Notes: generated by a model from the letters alone, not told the origin. 64,000 nucleotides of DNA from Sinomonas cellulolyticus (GCF_014656475.1 NZ_BNCM01000001.1:248001-312000); one strand, 5' to 3'; counted from the first letter of the stretch, positions 8,863 through 19,510 are shown. A program made the numbers and translations.

Positions 8863-9596
8863 GCGCAGCGACACTGACCCGCAGGGTCTGGCAGCAGGGC
8901 AGGTACGAGACGGTGACGATGCTGCGCAACGGCGAGCAGCTCACCCTCATGCTCATCCTGCCCCTCTTCGCCCTCATCGGACTCACCCTGACCCCGGTGC
9001 TCGACGGGCTCGGCCACAGCCGGATCGACGTCGCGGCCCCCGGCGTGCTCGCACTGTGCACCATGAGCGTGGGTTTCACGGGCCAGGGCATCGCCACCGG
9101 ATTCGACCGCCGCTACGGCGTGCTCCGCTTCCTCTCCACCACTCCCCTAGGGCGGGGCGGACTCATTGCAGGGAAGGTGCTGGCAGTCCTCGTGGTGCTC
9201 GCCGTCCAGATCGCGGTCATCGGAGGCGTCGCGCTCACCCTCGGCTGGCATCCGGGAGTCGAGGGGAGCCTGCTCGGCATCGCGCTGCTCGCGCTGGGCG
9301 CCGCCGCCTTCACGGCACTCGGCCTCCTCATCGCCGGCACGGCCCGCCCCGAGGCCACCCTGGCTGTGACAAACCTCGTGTGGATCCTGCTCGGAGTGCT
9401 CGGCGGGATCGTCATACCCGCCCAGCGGATCCACGCACTCGCTCCCATCGTGGGGTTCCTCCCCTCCGGGGCACTCGGCGACGCCGTGCGCTCCGCCTTC
9501 CTCGACAACACCCTGAACGTCCCTGCCGCCGCGATACTCGTCCTCTGGACCGTGCTCGCCGGCGTCGCCGCCATCCGCTGGTTCCGTTGGAGCTGA
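8859..9596 (+). CDS. ABC-2 type transporter permease
   Basis: A 245-residue integral membrane protein with about six hydrophobic segments, beginning with LMLILPLFALIGLTLTP and ending in PAAAILVLWTVLAGVAAIRW. RRYGVLRFLSTTPLGR is the cytoplasmic segment typical of ABC-2 permeases. It starts inside the last codons of the ATPase gene (ATGA overlap) and ctaA begins four bases after its stop, so the three genes form one operon. Substrate unknown. Confidence 0.9.
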   Translation: MSAATLTRRVWQQGRYETVTMLRNGEQLTLMLILPLFALIGLTLTPVLDGLGHSRIDVAAPGVLALCTMSVGFTGQGIATGFDRRYGVLRFLSTTPLGRGGLIAGKVLAVLVVLAVQIAVIGGVALTLGWHPGVEGSLLGIALLALGAAAFTALGLLIAGTARPEATLAVTNLVWILLGVLGGIVIPAQRIHALAPIVGFLPSGALGDAVRSAFLDNTLNVPAAAILVLWTVLAGVAAIRWFRWS

Positions 9597-9600
9597 TCCC

Positions 9601-10539
9601 ATGACCGATACATCCCTCACGCGGCTCTCCCGCTTCACCGCACGGCTCCCCCGCGAGGTCGACGGGCGCATCCGCGCCATGGCGATAGCCTCGCTCATCG
9701 GGCAGATCGTGCTCATCGTCACCGGAGGGGCAGTCCGCCTGACGTCGTCCGGCCTCGGCTGCCCCACCTGGCCGCGCTGCACCACGGGATCGCTCACCAC
9801 GACCCCCGAGATGGGCATCCACGGCATCATCGAGTTCGGCAACCGGCTCCTCACGTTCGCCCTGACGGCGGTGGCCGTCATCATGCTCGTGATGCTGTGG
9901 AACCTCCGCAAGGAGCGCAAGGACCTGTTCTGGCTCGCGATCGGGCTCCTGCTCAGCGTCCCCGCCCAAGCGGTCATCGGCGGCATCACGGTGCTGACCC
10001 AGCTCAACCCGTGGGTCGTCGGCCTGCACTTCCTCGTGTCCATGGCCCTCGTGGTCCTCTCCATGCTGCTGGTCAACCGGGCCTACGGGCGCACCGGCCG
10101 CTTCATGGACCGCACCTACCCGCCACTGCCCAGCTCCATGGCACCCACCATGCTCGTCACCGCCGTCGCAGCAGCCGCCGCAGTGGTGCTCGGCGTCGTC
10201 GTGACCGGCGCTGGCCCCCACGCCGGCGACGCGAACGCGCCTCGGAACGGCCTCGACTGGGACCTCTTCTCCCACATCCACGCCGTCCCCGCCTACCTCG
10301 TCACGTTCGGCGCGCTCTTCGCGGTGGTCCTGACGATCGTCCGCCGGATCCCGGGCACGTTCCGCAACGGCGCGCTCGCACTGCTCGGCCTCACCGTGCT
10401 GCAGGCCGCCATCGGCATCACCCAGTACTACACGGGCATCCCGGCGCTCCTGGTCGGCACGCACATGCTGGTCTCGGCCCTCCTGATGGCCGCCGCGGTG
10501 AACGTGGCCGACGTCGCGAAGTACAGCCCAACCGCGTAG
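9601..10539 (+). CDS. ctaA: Heme A synthase (COX15/CtaA)
   Basis: A 312-residue membrane protein with eight predicted transmembrane helices that oxidises heme O to heme A for cytochrome aa3 oxidase. The heme-binding histidines are seen in GIIEFGNRLLT (preceded by H), VGLHFLVSM, SHIHAVPAYLV and GTHMLVSALL, in the expected twofold-repeated pattern. SSGLGCPTWPRC, with a cysteine pair in the first external loop, is typical of Gram-positive CtaA. The final helix is followed by a short tail. It is the last gene of the ABC operon and faces ctaB, whose product makes its substrate heme O. Confidence 0.95.
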   Translation: MTDTSLTRLSRFTARLPREVDGRIRAMAIASLIGQIVLIVTGGAVRLTSSGLGCPTWPRCTTGSLTTTPEMGIHGIIEFGNRLLTFALTAVAVIMLVMLWNLRKERKDLFWLAIGLLLSVPAQAVIGGITVLTQLNPWVVGLHFLVSMALVVLSMLLVNRAYGRTGRFMDRTYPPLPSSMAPTMLVTAVAAAAAVVLGVVVTGAGPHAGDANAPRNGLDWDLFSHIHAVPAYLVTFGALFAVVLTIVRRIPGTFRNGALALLGLTVLQAAIGITQYYTGIPALLVGTHMLVSALLMAAAVNVADVAKYSPTA

Positions 10540-10647
10540 CCACCGGCGCGGGGTGCTGACCGCCACCGCCGCTGGCGCTTGCGGATCGACGGTCCTGCGG
10601 GGCCGCGGGACCGGGGACCCCCCAAGGACACGACCACAGACATGGCA

Positions 10648-10683
10648 GAGAAGGGCCCTGGAGCATGCTGCAGGGCCCTTCTC
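10648..10683. terminator. Bidirectional terminator between ctaA and ctaB
   Basis: A perfect 13-bp stem (10648-10660 with 10671-10683) and a 10-nt loop, sited between converging genes. The 184-nt gap shows nothing else. Confidence 0.75.
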
Positions 10684-10723
10684 GTTGTGCCATGGTCACA
10701 TCAGAAGACCACGGCTGAGCGGC

Positions 10724-11671
10724 TCAGCCGAAGAGCGGGGAGCCGACGAACGGGTCGACGGCAAGAGCGAGGAACAGCACGGTGAGGTAGCTGATCGAGC
10801 CGTGGAAGACCTTCATGGCCTTCTTGTCCTGGATCTCTTCCCGCTGCGCACGGCTGTACAGCGCGTGGGACTCGTAGAGGAACCAGCCGCCGACAGCCAC
10901 GGCAGCGATGGTGTACACCCACCCGGCATGGCCGAGAGGAACCATCAGGAGGGATGCGATGACCATCGCCCACGCGTAGAGGACAACCTGGACGGACACG
11001 ATCTTCGCGCCCGCCACCGCACCGAGCATCGGGACGTGGGCATTGCGGTAGTCCTCGCCGTAGCGCATGGACAGCGGCCAGTAGTGCGGGGGCGTCCACA
11101 GGAAGATGACCAGGAAGAGGATGACCGCGGGCCACCCGATGGTGTTGGTGACGGCGGACCAGGCGATGAGCACGGGGAAACAGCCTGCAGCCCCGCCCCA
11201 CACGATGTTCTGGGTGGTGCGCCGCTTGAGGATCAGCGTGTAGATGACGACGTAGAAGAAGATTGCCGCCGCGCCGAGGACGGCCGAGAGCGGGTTGGCA
11301 CCGAACCAGAGGATGGCCAGCGAGGCGATGCCCAGAACCCAGGAGAAGACGAGTGCCTCGCGCGGCGTGACCTCCCCGGTCACGAGCGGCCGGTTCTCGG
11401 TGCGCCGCATGAGCCTGTCGATGTCACGGTCGATGTAGCAGTTAAAGGAACCTGCGCTCCCCGCCGCGAAGGCCCCGCCCACGAGCGTGGCCAGCATCAG
11501 TCCGATCGAGGGAAAGCCGCGCTCGGCGTAGATCATGGTGGGCAGCGTGCTCACGAGCAGGAGTTCGATGATGCGCGGTTTGGTGAGGGCCACATACGCC
11601 TTGACCTTGCGGCGCAGGCCGAGCTTGGCTGGCCTGGACGGGACTGCGACGGGTGCGTCTGCTGTACTCAC
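10724..11671 (-). CDS. ctaB: Protoheme IX farnesyltransferase (heme O synthase)
   Basis: A 315-residue UbiA-family prenyltransferase with seven to nine transmembrane helices. It adds a farnesyl group to heme B to make heme O. The Mg-pyrophosphate site is [20 protein letters not shown], the expected N-x3-D-x3-D arrangement; the second aspartate-rich loop is near [13 protein letters not shown]. The start is GTG at 11671. Two weak -10 candidates lie upstream (TATCAT, 11730-11735; TAGAAG, 11684-11689). It converges on ctaA and diverges from tkt. Confidence 0.95.
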   Translation of the reverse strand: MSTADAPVAVPSRPAKLGLRRKVKAYVALTKPRIIELLLVSTLPTMIYAERGFPSIGLMLATLVGGAFAAGSAGSFNCYIDRDIDRLMRRTENRPLVTGEVTPREALVFSWVLGIASLAILWFGANPLSAVLGAAAIFFYVVIYTLILKRRTTQNIVWGGAAGCFPVLIAWSAVTNTIGWPAVILFLVIFLWTPPHYWPLSMRYGEDYRNAHVPMLGAVAGAKIVSVQVVLYAWAMVIASLLMVPLGHAGWVYTIAAVAVGGWFLYESHALYSRAQREEIQDKKAMKVFHGSISYLTVLFLALAVDPFVGSPLFG

Positions 11672-12011
11672 GGATGCGCGACTCTTCTACTCGGGATGGT
11701 CGGCCTCCGGGTGCACGGAAGCCGCCTCCATGATACCCGCGCCGGGCGCCAGGGCCCGGCCACATGGGGTGGCGGCGCGTATTCACAGTGTGGAATTTTC
11801 GGCAATGTCCTCTGCCCCTCGGGGGCGGCGTGGCTAGTATGTGAGCTGGATGCCTGGCCGTCCCGCTGACTGTGCGTAGCGGGCCGCGGTGCGGGTAGAG
11901 AGATCCCAGACAAATCGTTTCGATGGTGAACGGCTGGCAGGATGCGATGCAGGGCCCACCATTCGCGTGCCCCGTGACGTGCTGCCGACCGTCAGCAATG
12001 GAGAGGGGCCG
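11672..12011. other. 340-nt intergenic region between ctaB and tkt
   Basis: No convincing gene. It holds the divergent control regions of ctaB (-) and tkt (+). On the plus strand TAGTAT (11835-11840) is the best -10 candidate for tkt, giving a leader of about 165 nt that ends with a GAGAGGGG ribosome-binding site. An imperfect GC palindrome (GCCGGG/CCCGGC) lies at 11741-11760. I see no known riboswitch. Confidence 0.5.
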
Positions 12012-14159
12012 GTGTACGTGCCTGCTGTGGATGTGCAAGAACTGACCTGGACCGACGTCGACCGCAAGGCTGTTGACACGATCCGGGTGCTCGCGGCCGA
12101 TGCTGTGCAGAAGGTGGGCAATGGCCACCCCGGTACGGCGATGAGCCTCGCCCCGGCGGCGTATCTGCTGTTCCAGAAGGTGATGCGGCATGATCCTGCG
12201 GACCCGCAGTGGATCGGCCGTGACCGGTTCATCCTCTCCCCCGGGCATTCGTCCCTCACCCTGTACATCCAGCTGTTCCTGGCCGGGTATGGGCTGGAAC
12301 TGGAGGATCTCGAGTCGCTGCGCACGTGGGGCTCGCTGACGCCTGGGCACCCGGAGTACGGCCACACCCCGGGGGTGGAAATCACCACGGGCCCGCTGGG
12401 CCAGGGTCTGGCCTCCTCTGTGGGGTTCGCCTACTCCCAGCGCCGCGAGCGGGGCCTGTACGACCCGCAGGCGCCGGCGGGCGAGTCGCCGTTCGACCAC
12501 ACGGTGTGGGTGATCGCCTCGGACGGGGACATGCAGGAGGGGGTGACGTCGGAGGCCTCCTCTCTGGCAGGGGTGCAGGAGCTGGGGAACCTCGTGGTCA
12601 TCTACGACGAGAACCACATCTCGATCGAGGACGACACGGACGTGGCGTTCACCGAGGACGTGCTGGCACGGTACGCGGCGTACGGGTGGCACACCCAGCG
12701 GGTGGACTGGACCGCCACCGGTGAGTACAAGGAGGACGTCCCGGCCCTGTACGAGGCGCTGCTGGCAGCGAAGGCCGAGACGTCCCGGCCCTCGATCATC
12801 TCGCTGCGCACGATCATCGGCTGGCCCTCGCCGACCAAGCAGAACACAGGCAAGATCCACGGCTCTGCCCTGGGCACCGAGGAAGTCGCGGCGCTGAAGG
12901 AGGTCCTGGGCTTCGACCCGGAGGAGTCCTTCGCCGTGGACCCGCAGGTCCTGGAGCACACCCGCCGGGCCGTCCAGCGCGGCGAGGAGGCGAAGGCAGC
13001 GTGGCAGGAGTCCTTCGACGCGTGGGCCGCGGCGAACCCGGAGGCCGCCGCGCTGCACGAGAGGATCCAGGCCCGGCGCCTGCCTCAGGGGTGGGAGGAG
13101 TCCCTGCCGGTGTTCGAGGCCGGCAAGGACGTCTCGACCCGTGCCGCGTCGGGGAAGGTCCTCAACGCCATCGGCCCGGTCCTGCCGGAGCTGTGGGGCG
13201 GATCAGCGGACCTGGCCGAGTCGAACAACACCACGATCGAGGGCTCGCCCTCGTTCATCCCGGCCGACCGCTCGACGGCGGCGTGGCAGGGCAACCCGTA
13301 CGGGCGGGTGCTGCACTTCGGCATCCGCGAGCACGCCGCGGCGGCGATCGTGAACGGGATCACCCTGGGCGGGAAGACCCGGGCGTTCTCGGGCACGTTC
13401 CTGATCTTCTCCGACTACCAGCGCCCCGCGATCCGCCTCTCGGCCCTCATGGGCATCCCCTCGGTGTACGTGTGGACGCACGACTCGATCGGCCTGGGCG
13501 AGGACGGGCCCACCCACCAGCCCGTGGAGCAGCTGGCCTCGCTCCGGGCCGTCCCCGGTCTGGACGTGGTCCGCCCCGGCGACGCGAACGAGGTTGCCCA
13601 GGCCTGGAAGGCCATCCTCGAGAACACCCACAACCCGGCCGGGATCGTTCTGACCCGCCAGAACCTCCCCACCTGGGACCGCGGCCAGAACGGATCGGGC
13701 CAGAACGGATCGGGCCAGAACGGCTTCGCGGACGCGTCCGGGGTCGCCCGCGGCGGGTACATCCTGGCCGAGGCCCAGCGCGACGGTGCCGAAGTGGAGC
13801 CCGACGTGATCCTGATCGGCACCGGCTCCGAGGTCCAGCTCGCCGTCGCCGCCCGCGAGGCACTCGCCGCCGAGGGCATCGCCGCCCGGGTCGTGTCCAT
13901 GCCCTGCGTGGAGTGGTTCGACGCCCAGGACCCGGACTACCGCGAGTCCGTACTGCCCGCCGCCGTGCGGGCCCGGGTCTCGGTCGAGGCCGGCGTGGCC
14001 CTGACCTGGCGCCGCTTCGTCGGGGACGCCGGGCGCTCCGTCAGCCTCGAGCACTACGGCGCCTCCGCCGACTACAAGACCCTCTTCACCGAGTTCGGCA
14101 TCACCGCCGAGGCCGTCACCGCCGCCGCCAAGGACTCCATCGCCGCCGCGGCGGCCTGA
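12012..14159 (+). CDS. tkt: Transketolase
   Basis: A ~715-residue thiamine-diphosphate enzyme that moves two-carbon units between sugar phosphates in the non-oxidative pentose-phosphate pathway. Seen are [14 protein letters not shown] (substrate histidine), [14 protein letters not shown] (ThDP/metal-binding GDG motif), [15 protein letters not shown] and [11 protein letters not shown] (the glutamate activating ThDP). Residues 558-572 are three GQNG(S/F) repeats encoded by a 15-bp tandem repeat in a surface loop, unusual for the family. I chose GTG at 12012 because GAGAGGGG precedes it; GTGs at 12018, 12027 and 12033 are alternatives. First gene of the pentose-phosphate operon. Confidence 0.95.
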   Translation: MYVPAVDVQELTWTDVDRKAVDTIRVLAADAVQKVGNGHPGTAMSLAPAAYLLFQKVMRHDPADPQWIGRDRFILSPGHSSLTLYIQLFLAGYGLELEDLESLRTWGSLTPGHPEYGHTPGVEITTGPLGQGLASSVGFAYSQRRERGLYDPQAPAGESPFDHTVWVIASDGDMQEGVTSEASSLAGVQELGNLVVIYDENHISIEDDTDVAFTEDVLARYAAYGWHTQRVDWTATGEYKEDVPALYEALLAAKAETSRPSIISLRTIIGWPSPTKQNTGKIHGSALGTEEVAALKEVLGFDPEESFAVDPQVLEHTRRAVQRGEEAKAAWQESFDAWAAANPEAAALHERIQARRLPQGWEESLPVFEAGKDVSTRAASGKVLNAIGPVLPELWGGSADLAESNNTTIEGSPSFIPADRSTAAWQGNPYGRVLHFGIREHAAAAIVNGITLGGKTRAFSGTFLIFSDYQRPAIRLSALMGIPSVYVWTHDSIGLGEDGPTHQPVEQLASLRAVPGLDVVRPGDANEVAQAWKAILENTHNPAGIVLTRQNLPTWDRGQNGSGQNGSGQNGFADASGVARGGYILAEAQRDGAEVEPDVILIGTGSEVQLAVAAREALAAEGIAARVVSMPCVEWFDAQDPDYRESVLPAAVRARVSVEAGVALTWRRFVGDAGRSVSLEHYGASADYKTLFTEFGITAEAVTAAAKDSIAAAAA
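13683..13723 (+). repeat. 15-bp in-frame tandem repeat inside tkt
   Basis: GGCCAGAACGGATCG occurs twice (13683-13697, 13698-13712) and a third copy keeps its first 11 bases (13713-13723). It codes for [15 protein letters not shown] in the transketolase. Confidence 0.9.
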
Positions 14160-14176
14160 CCCGAAGGAGCACTCCC

Positions 14177-15298
14177 ATGACAACCCCCACCCAGGCGCTC
14201 TCCGACGCCGGCGTCTCGATCTGGCTCGACGACCTCTCCCGGCCCCGTCTCGAGGACGGCTCCCTCAAGGCCCTGATCGCGGAGAAGAACGTCGTCGGCG
14301 TCACCACCAATCCGACGATCTTCCAGACCGCGATCACCAAGGGCCACGGCTACGACGACCAGCTGCGTGAGCTCGTCGCCTCGGGGGCCGACGCGGAGAA
14401 GGCGGTGTTCGAGATCACCACCGCCGACGTCGCTGCCGGCTGCCGGCTCTTCGCCCCCGTCGCCGAGGCCACCAACGGTGTGGACGGGCGCGTCTCGATC
14501 GAGGTCGACCCCCGCAAGGCGTGGGACACCGCCGGCACGATCGCCGAGGCCAAGCGCCTGCACGGGAAGGTCGCCGAGCCCAACGTCTACATCAAGATCC
14601 CGGCCACCGTCGAAGGCCTGGAGGCGATCGCCGAGACCCTCGCCGCCGGGATCAGCGTCAACGTGACCCTGATCTTCTCCCTCGAACGCTACCGCGCCGT
14701 GGTCAACGCGTTCATGATCGGGCTCGAGAAGGCCAAGGCGGCGGGCCATGACCTGTCCCAGATCCACTCCGTCGCCTCCTTCTTCGTCTCCCGCGTGGAC
14801 ACCGAGGTCGACACGCGCCTCGACACGATCGGCACCGACCAGGCCAAGGCCCTCAAGGGCAAGGCCGGCCTGGCGAACGCCCGCCTGGCCTACCAGATCT
14901 ACCAGCAGGAGTTCACCACCGAGCGGTGGAAGCTCCTCGCAGACGCCGGTGCGCTCCCCCAGCGCCCCCTCTGGGCCTCCACCGGCGTGAAGGACCCCGC
15001 CTACCCGGACACCCTCTACGTCACCGGCCTCGTCGCCCCCAACGTGGTCAACACCATGCCCGAGAAGACCCTCGAGGCCACCTATGATCACGCCCAGGTC
15101 ACCGGGGACACCATCACCGGAACCTACGCGGAATCGAACGCCCACCTCGACGCCCTCGCAGCGCAGGGCATCGACTACAACGACGTCGTCACCGTCCTGG
15201 AAACCGAGGGCCTGGACAAATTCGTCGCCTCCTGGAACGACCTCCTCACAGACGTCGAAACCACCCTCAGCGAAACGGCCCACGGAGCACGCGCATGA
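14177..15298 (+). CDS. tal: Transaldolase
   Basis: A 373-residue transaldolase that transfers a dihydroxyacetone unit between sugar phosphates. The family opening is [14 protein letters not shown] ([13 protein letters not shown]), followed by [12 protein letters not shown]. The Schiff-base lysine is in VYIKIPAT (about residue 140). [13 protein letters not shown] and [16 protein letters not shown] are further signatures of the actinobacterial long form. GAAGGAG precedes the ATG, 17 bases after the tkt stop; the end overlaps pgi by four bases. Confidence 0.96.
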   Translation: MTTPTQALSDAGVSIWLDDLSRPRLEDGSLKALIAEKNVVGVTTNPTIFQTAITKGHGYDDQLRELVASGADAEKAVFEITTADVAAGCRLFAPVAEATNGVDGRVSIEVDPRKAWDTAGTIAEAKRLHGKVAEPNVYIKIPATVEGLEAIAETLAAGISVNVTLIFSLERYRAVVNAFMIGLEKAKAAGHDLSQIHSVASFFVSRVDTEVDTRLDTIGTDQAKALKGKAGLANARLAYQIYQQEFTTERWKLLADAGALPQRPLWASTGVKDPAYPDTLYVTGLVAPNVVNTMPEKTLEATYDHAQVTGDTITGTYAESNAHLDALAAQGIDYNDVVTVLETEGLDKFVASWNDLLTDVETTLSETAHGARA

Positions 15299-16932
15299 GC
15301 GCCCTCACCTTTGAGGCCACCGGCGCGGCCCTGGAGGCCGTCGAGGCGCACATCGGGCAGCTCGTGTCCGATTCGGTGGCGAGCCGCATCTTCGGCAAGG
15401 ACCACACCCTGTGGGGCAAGGACGCCGAGGAGGAGTCGTCAAAGCGGCTCGGATGGGTCGAGGCGGCCTCCGTGTCGCAGACGCTCGTGGCAGACATCGT
15501 GGCCCTGCGCGACGAATTCCGCTCGGAGGGCGTAGACCGGATCGTGCTGTGCGGCATGGGCGGCTCATCGCTCGCTCCGGAGGTCATCACCGCGACGGCG
15601 GGTGTTCCGCTCGTCGTCCTCGACTCGACGGACCCCGAGCAGGTCGAGGCCGCGCTCTCGGAGCGGCTCGAGAACACTGCCATCGTCGTCTCCTCGAAGT
15701 CGGGCTCGACCGTGGAGACGGACTCCCAGCGGCGGGCCTTCGAGTCGGCGTTCACGGCGGCGGGCATCGACGCGCGGCGGCGCATCGTCGTGGTGACCGA
15801 CCCGGGCTCCCCCCTCGAGGGCGCGAGTCGCGAGGCGGGGTACCGTGCGGTCTTCACGGCGGATCCGACAGTCGGAGGCCGCTACTCGGCCCTCACTGCC
15901 TTCGGCCTCGTGCCCTCCGGCCTTGCAGGGGCCGACATCCAGGCCCTGCTCGACGAGGCTGAGGAGGCTGCGGAGATCCTCCGGGAGGACTCCGAAGACA
16001 ACATCGGGCTCCAGCTCGGCGCCGCCCTCGGCGGCACCTCGCCCCTGCGGGACAAGATCGTCATCGTCGAGGACGGCTCGGGCATTGCCGGCTTCGCGGA
16101 CTGGGCAGAGCAGCTCATCGCCGAGTCGACGGGCAAGATCGGCAGGGGCCTCCTGCCCGTCGTCGCCGGGAAGGAAGCGCCCGAGGTGACCGGCGCCGCG
16201 CCGGACGTGCTCGTGGTGCGTCTCGTCTCCACGGACGGTGAGCCCACGCTGGGAGCCAACGAGGCCGCCGTCGGCGGTACGCTCGCGACCCAGATGCTCA
16301 CGTGGGAGTTCGCGACGGCAGTGGCCGGCAGGCTCCTCGGCATCAACCCGTTCGACCAGCCCGACGTGGAAGCAGCCAAGGCCGCCGCCCGGGGTCTCCT
16401 CGACGCCCAGCCCGAGGCCACGCCGGCCCGCTTCACCGAGGGAGCCATCGAGGTGCGCACCGGCGACGCCGGAGAGTGGCTCGAAGGCGCAACGACGGTC
16501 GACGACGCCGTCAAGGCGCTCCTGGGCCAGCTCGGTCCCGACGGCTACCTGAGCGTGCAGGCCTACCTCGACCGGCTTGCGTACCCGGAGCTCGCCGGGG
16601 TGCGGGACCAGTTCGCCGCCGCCACGGGCCGCCCCACCACCTTCGGCTGGGGGCCGCGCTTCCTGCACTCGACGGGCCAGTACCACAAGGGTGGTCCGGC
16701 CGTCGGCGTGTTCCTGCAGATCACCGCGGACACGGATCAGGACGTCACGATCCCCGAGAGGCCGTTCACCTTCGGCCAGCTCATCGCAGCCCAGGCCGCG
16801 GGCGACGCCCAGGTGCTGGCCGAGCACGGCCGCCCTGTCCTGCGCCTGAACTTCACGGACCGGGCGGCCGGCGTGAAGCAGCTGTGCGCCATCGTTTCCG
16901 CGCTCCCGGCCGAGGAAGCACCCGGCCGCTGA
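15295..16932 (+). CDS. pgi: Glucose-6-phosphate isomerase
   Basis: A 545-residue sugar isomerase-fold protein interconverting glucose-6-P and fructose-6-P. The SIS domains show [13 protein letters not shown] and [19 protein letters not shown], the phosphate-binding serine/threonine loop. [17 protein letters not shown] near the C-terminus matches the actinobacterial Pgi form that sits next to transaldolase and differs from the classic E. coli type. ATGA overlap with tal shows coupling. A hairpin follows before zwf. Confidence 0.9.
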   Translation: MSALTFEATGAALEAVEAHIGQLVSDSVASRIFGKDHTLWGKDAEEESSKRLGWVEAASVSQTLVADIVALRDEFRSEGVDRIVLCGMGGSSLAPEVITATAGVPLVVLDSTDPEQVEAALSERLENTAIVVSSKSGSTVETDSQRRAFESAFTAAGIDARRRIVVVTDPGSPLEGASREAGYRAVFTADPTVGGRYSALTAFGLVPSGLAGADIQALLDEAEEAAEILREDSEDNIGLQLGAALGGTSPLRDKIVIVEDGSGIAGFADWAEQLIAESTGKIGRGLLPVVAGKEAPEVTGAAPDVLVVRLVSTDGEPTLGANEAAVGGTLATQMLTWEFATAVAGRLLGINPFDQPDVEAAKAAARGLLDAQPEATPARFTEGAIEVRTGDAGEWLEGATTVDDAVKALLGQLGPDGYLSVQAYLDRLAYPELAGVRDQFAAATGRPTTFGWGPRFLHSTGQYHKGGPAVGVFLQITADTDQDVTIPERPFTFGQLIAAQAAGDAQVLAEHGRPVLRLNFTDRAAGVKQLCAIVSALPAEEAPGR

Positions 16933-16941
16933 GATGGCACA

Positions 16942-16973
16942 CCGCCTGCCCGGCACCTTCGCCGGGCAGGCGG
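16942..16973 (+). terminator. Hairpin inside the operon, between pgi and zwf
   Basis: A perfect 13-bp stem (16942-16954 with 16961-16973) with a 6-nt loop in the only real gap (71 nt) of the six-gene operon. It could be a partial terminator, an attenuator or a processing site that sets different levels for tkt-tal-pgi and zwf-opcA-pgl. Confidence 0.6.
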
Positions 16974-17003
16974 CTCGCGTCCGCCCCGGACCAGAAAGGC
17001 ATC

Positions 17004-18572
17004 ATGCCAGAGAACGACACCACCGCGAACGGGACGTCGGCCCGCGCGAGCCGGCGCAATCCCCTGCGCGACCCACGTGACCGGCGGCTGAACCGGATCG
17101 CAGGCCCCTCATCCCTCGTGCTCTTCGGTGTCACGGGCGATCTGGCCCGCAAGAAGCTCATGCCGGCCGTGTACGACCTGGCGAACCGAGGACTGCTCCC
17201 TCCCAGCTTCGCGCTCGTGGGCTTCGCCCGCCGTGAATGGGAGAAGGAGGACTTCGCGGAGGAGGTCAAGGCCTCGGTGAAGCAGTACGCCAGGACACCC
17301 TTCGACGAGACGGTGTGGGCGCAGCTGAGCGAGGGCGTGCGGTTCGTCCAGGGCACGTTCGACGACGACGAGGCGTTCGAGAACCTCAAGGCGACCCTCG
17401 AGGAACTGGACGAGAAGCGGGGAACGCGCGGCAACCACGCGTTCTACCTCTCGATCCCGCCCAAGGCGTTCGAGCAGGTCTGCCGGCAGCTCTCCGACCA
17501 TGGGCTGGCGCAGCCGGAGCCGGGCAAGTGGCGCCGAGTGGTGATCGAGAAGCCGTTCGGGCACGATCTGGCCTCGGCCCGCAAGCTCAACGACATCGTC
17601 GAGTCCGTCTTCCCGCCCGACGCGGTCTTCCGGATCGACCACTACCTGGGCAAGGAGACCGTCCAGAACATCCTGGCCCTGCGGTTCGCCAACACGCTGT
17701 TCGAGCCGCTGTGGAACTCCAACTACGTCGACCACGTCCAGATCACCATGGCCGAGGACATCGGCACCGGCGGCCGCGCCGGCTACTACGACGGCGTCGG
17801 CGCTGCCCGCGACGTGATCCAGAACCACCTCCTGCAGCTGCTGGCTCTGACAGCCATGGAGGAGCCCATCTCCTTCAACGCCGAGGACCTGCGCGCGGAG
17901 AAGGAGAAGGTCCTCGCCGCGGTCAAGCTGCCCGCAGACCTCTCCGCCCACTCGGCCCGGGGCCAGTACCTCGGGGGGTGGCAGGGCGGTGAGCTCGTGA
18001 AGGGCTACCTCGAGGAGGACGGGATCCCCGCCGACTCGATCACCGAGACGTACGCCGCGATCCGGCTGGACATCAACACCCGCCGGTGGGCCGGGGTGCC
18101 GTTCTACCTGCGTGCGGGCAAGCGGCTCGGGCGCCGGGTCACCGAGATCGCCGTGGTGTTCAAGCGCGCCCCCAACCTCCTGTTCCAGGACCAGGCCGAG
18201 GACGAGTTCGGGCAGAACGCGGTCGTCATCCGTGTCCAGCCCGACGAGGGCGCCACGATCCGCTTCGGCTCCAAGGTCCCGGGCACCCAGATGGAGGTCC
18301 GCGACGTGAGCATGGACTTCGGCTACGGCCACTCCTTCACCGAGTCCTCCCCGGAGGCCTATGAGCGGCTCATCCTCGATGTGCTGCTCGGGGAGCCGCC
18401 GCTGTTCCCACGGCACGAGGAAGTCGAGCTCTCCTGGAAGATCCTCGACCCGTTCGAGGACTACTGGGCGAGCACGGGCGAGCAGCCCGAGCCCTACGCC
18501 CCGGGCAGCTGGGGGCCCTCCTCGGCCGATGAGCTGCTGGCCCGCGATGGACGTTCCTGGAGGCGACCGTGA
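17004..18572 (+). CDS. zwf: Glucose-6-phosphate 1-dehydrogenase
   Basis: A 522-residue enzyme for the first, NADPH-producing step of the oxidative pentose-phosphate pathway. The dinucleotide-binding loop is LFGVTGDLARKKLMPA. The active-site motif is RIDHYLGKETVQN (about residue 210), with catalytic histidine and substrate lysine. EKPFGHDLASA is also canonical. AGAAAGG precedes the ATG. The next gene, opcA, encodes its assembly factor and starts within the zwf stop codon (GTGA). Confidence 0.97.
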   Translation: MPENDTTANGTSARASRRNPLRDPRDRRLNRIAGPSSLVLFGVTGDLARKKLMPAVYDLANRGLLPPSFALVGFARREWEKEDFAEEVKASVKQYARTPFDETVWAQLSEGVRFVQGTFDDDEAFENLKATLEELDEKRGTRGNHAFYLSIPPKAFEQVCRQLSDHGLAQPEPGKWRRVVIEKPFGHDLASARKLNDIVESVFPPDAVFRIDHYLGKETVQNILALRFANTLFEPLWNSNYVDHVQITMAEDIGTGGRAGYYDGVGAARDVIQNHLLQLLALTAMEEPISFNAEDLRAEKEKVLAAVKLPADLSAHSARGQYLGGWQGGELVKGYLEEDGIPADSITETYAAIRLDINTRRWAGVPFYLRAGKRLGRRVTEIAVVFKRAPNLLFQDQAEDEFGQNAVVIRVQPDEGATIRFGSKVPGTQMEVRDVSMDFGYGHSFTESSPEAYERLILDVLLGEPPLFPRHEEVELSWKILDPFEDYWASTGEQPEPYAPGSWGPSSADELLARDGRSWRRP

Positions 18573-19510
18573 TCATCGACCTGCCCAACACCACCACCTC
18601 GAAGATCTCCAAGGAGATCACCACACTGCGCCAGCGCGGCGGCGTCGTGGCCCTGGGCCGCGTCCTCACGCTCGTGGTCATCACGCGCCACGGCTTCGAG
18701 GAGGAGGCCATCGAGGCCGCCAACGAGGCCAGCCGCGAACACCCCTGCCGCATCATCGTCCTCGTCGACTCCGGCAGGGACTCCGCAGACCGCCTCGACG
18801 GCCAGATCCGGGTCGGCGGCGACGCCGGCGCCTCGGAGGTCATCGTCCTGCGCGGCTACGGCCACCTCGCAGAGGAGAGCGAATCGCTCGTCGCCGCCCT
18901 CCTGCTCCCCGACGCCCCGATCGTGGCGTGGTGGCCCCACGGCGCTCCGGACAACGCCAGCGCGACCTCGATCGGCTGCATCGCCCACCGCCGGATCACG
19001 GATTCCGGCAACGAACCGGACCCTGTGGCCGCACTCTTCCACCTCCGTGACACCTACCGTCCCGGGGATACGGATCTGGCATGGACGCGCCTGACCAACT
19101 GGCGCATCCAGCTCGCCGCAGCGCTGGACCAGGTGGACCCCAGCCCCGTCACAGCCGTGACCGTCGAGGGCGCCTCCGACTCCCCCAGCACCGTCCTCCT
19201 GGCCGCGTGGCTCGGGCAGGACCTCGACGCCCCCGTGACGATCGTCGCGGATCCGGCGGGGACCGGCATCCGGCGCGTACGCCTCTCACGACGAAGCGGG
19301 GACGTCCAGCTGTACCGTCCGGGCCTCACCGTGGCGGAACTGACACAGCCCGACCAGCCGTCCCAGAGGATTGCGCTGCCGCGGCGCAGCCTGCAAGACT
19401 GCCTGACCGAAGAGCTGCGCAGGCTCGACCCAGACGAGGTCTACGGCGAGGTCCTCGCCTCGGGACTGCCGCGCACGAACCTGAGGAGTGTGCAGCCCAG
19501 TGAGCGCTGA
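18569..19510 (+). CDS. opcA: Glucose-6-phosphate dehydrogenase assembly protein OpcA
   Basis: A 313-residue OpcA protein, an activator or assembly factor of G6P dehydrogenase found in cyanobacteria and actinobacteria. IIDLPNTTTSKISKEI at the N-terminus and APIVAWWPHGAPDNAS in the middle are recognisable. The GTG start overlaps the zwf stop by four bases; the end overlaps pgl by 11 bases. Position and overlaps confirm its partnership with Zwf. No catalytic motif is expected. Confidence 0.95.
   Translation: MIIDLPNTTTSKISKEITTLRQRGGVVALGRVLTLVVITRHGFEEEAIEAANEASREHPCRIIVLVDSGRDSADRLDGQIRVGGDAGASEVIVLRGYGHLAEESESLVAALLLPDAPIVAWWPHGAPDNASATSIGCIAHRRITDSGNEPDPVAALFHLRDTYRPGDTDLAWTRLTNWRIQLAAALDQVDPSPVTAVTVEGASDSPSTVLLAAWLGQDLDAPVTIVADPAGTGIRRVRLSRRSGDVQLYRPGLTVAELTQPDQPSQRIALPRRSLQDCLTEELRRLDPDEVYGEVLASGLPRTNLRSVQPSER

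Noticed and set aside
11741..11760. GC-rich palindrome between ctaB and tkt as a terminator or operator
   Set aside because: Short, imperfect, and not placed at a gene end or on a clear promoter.
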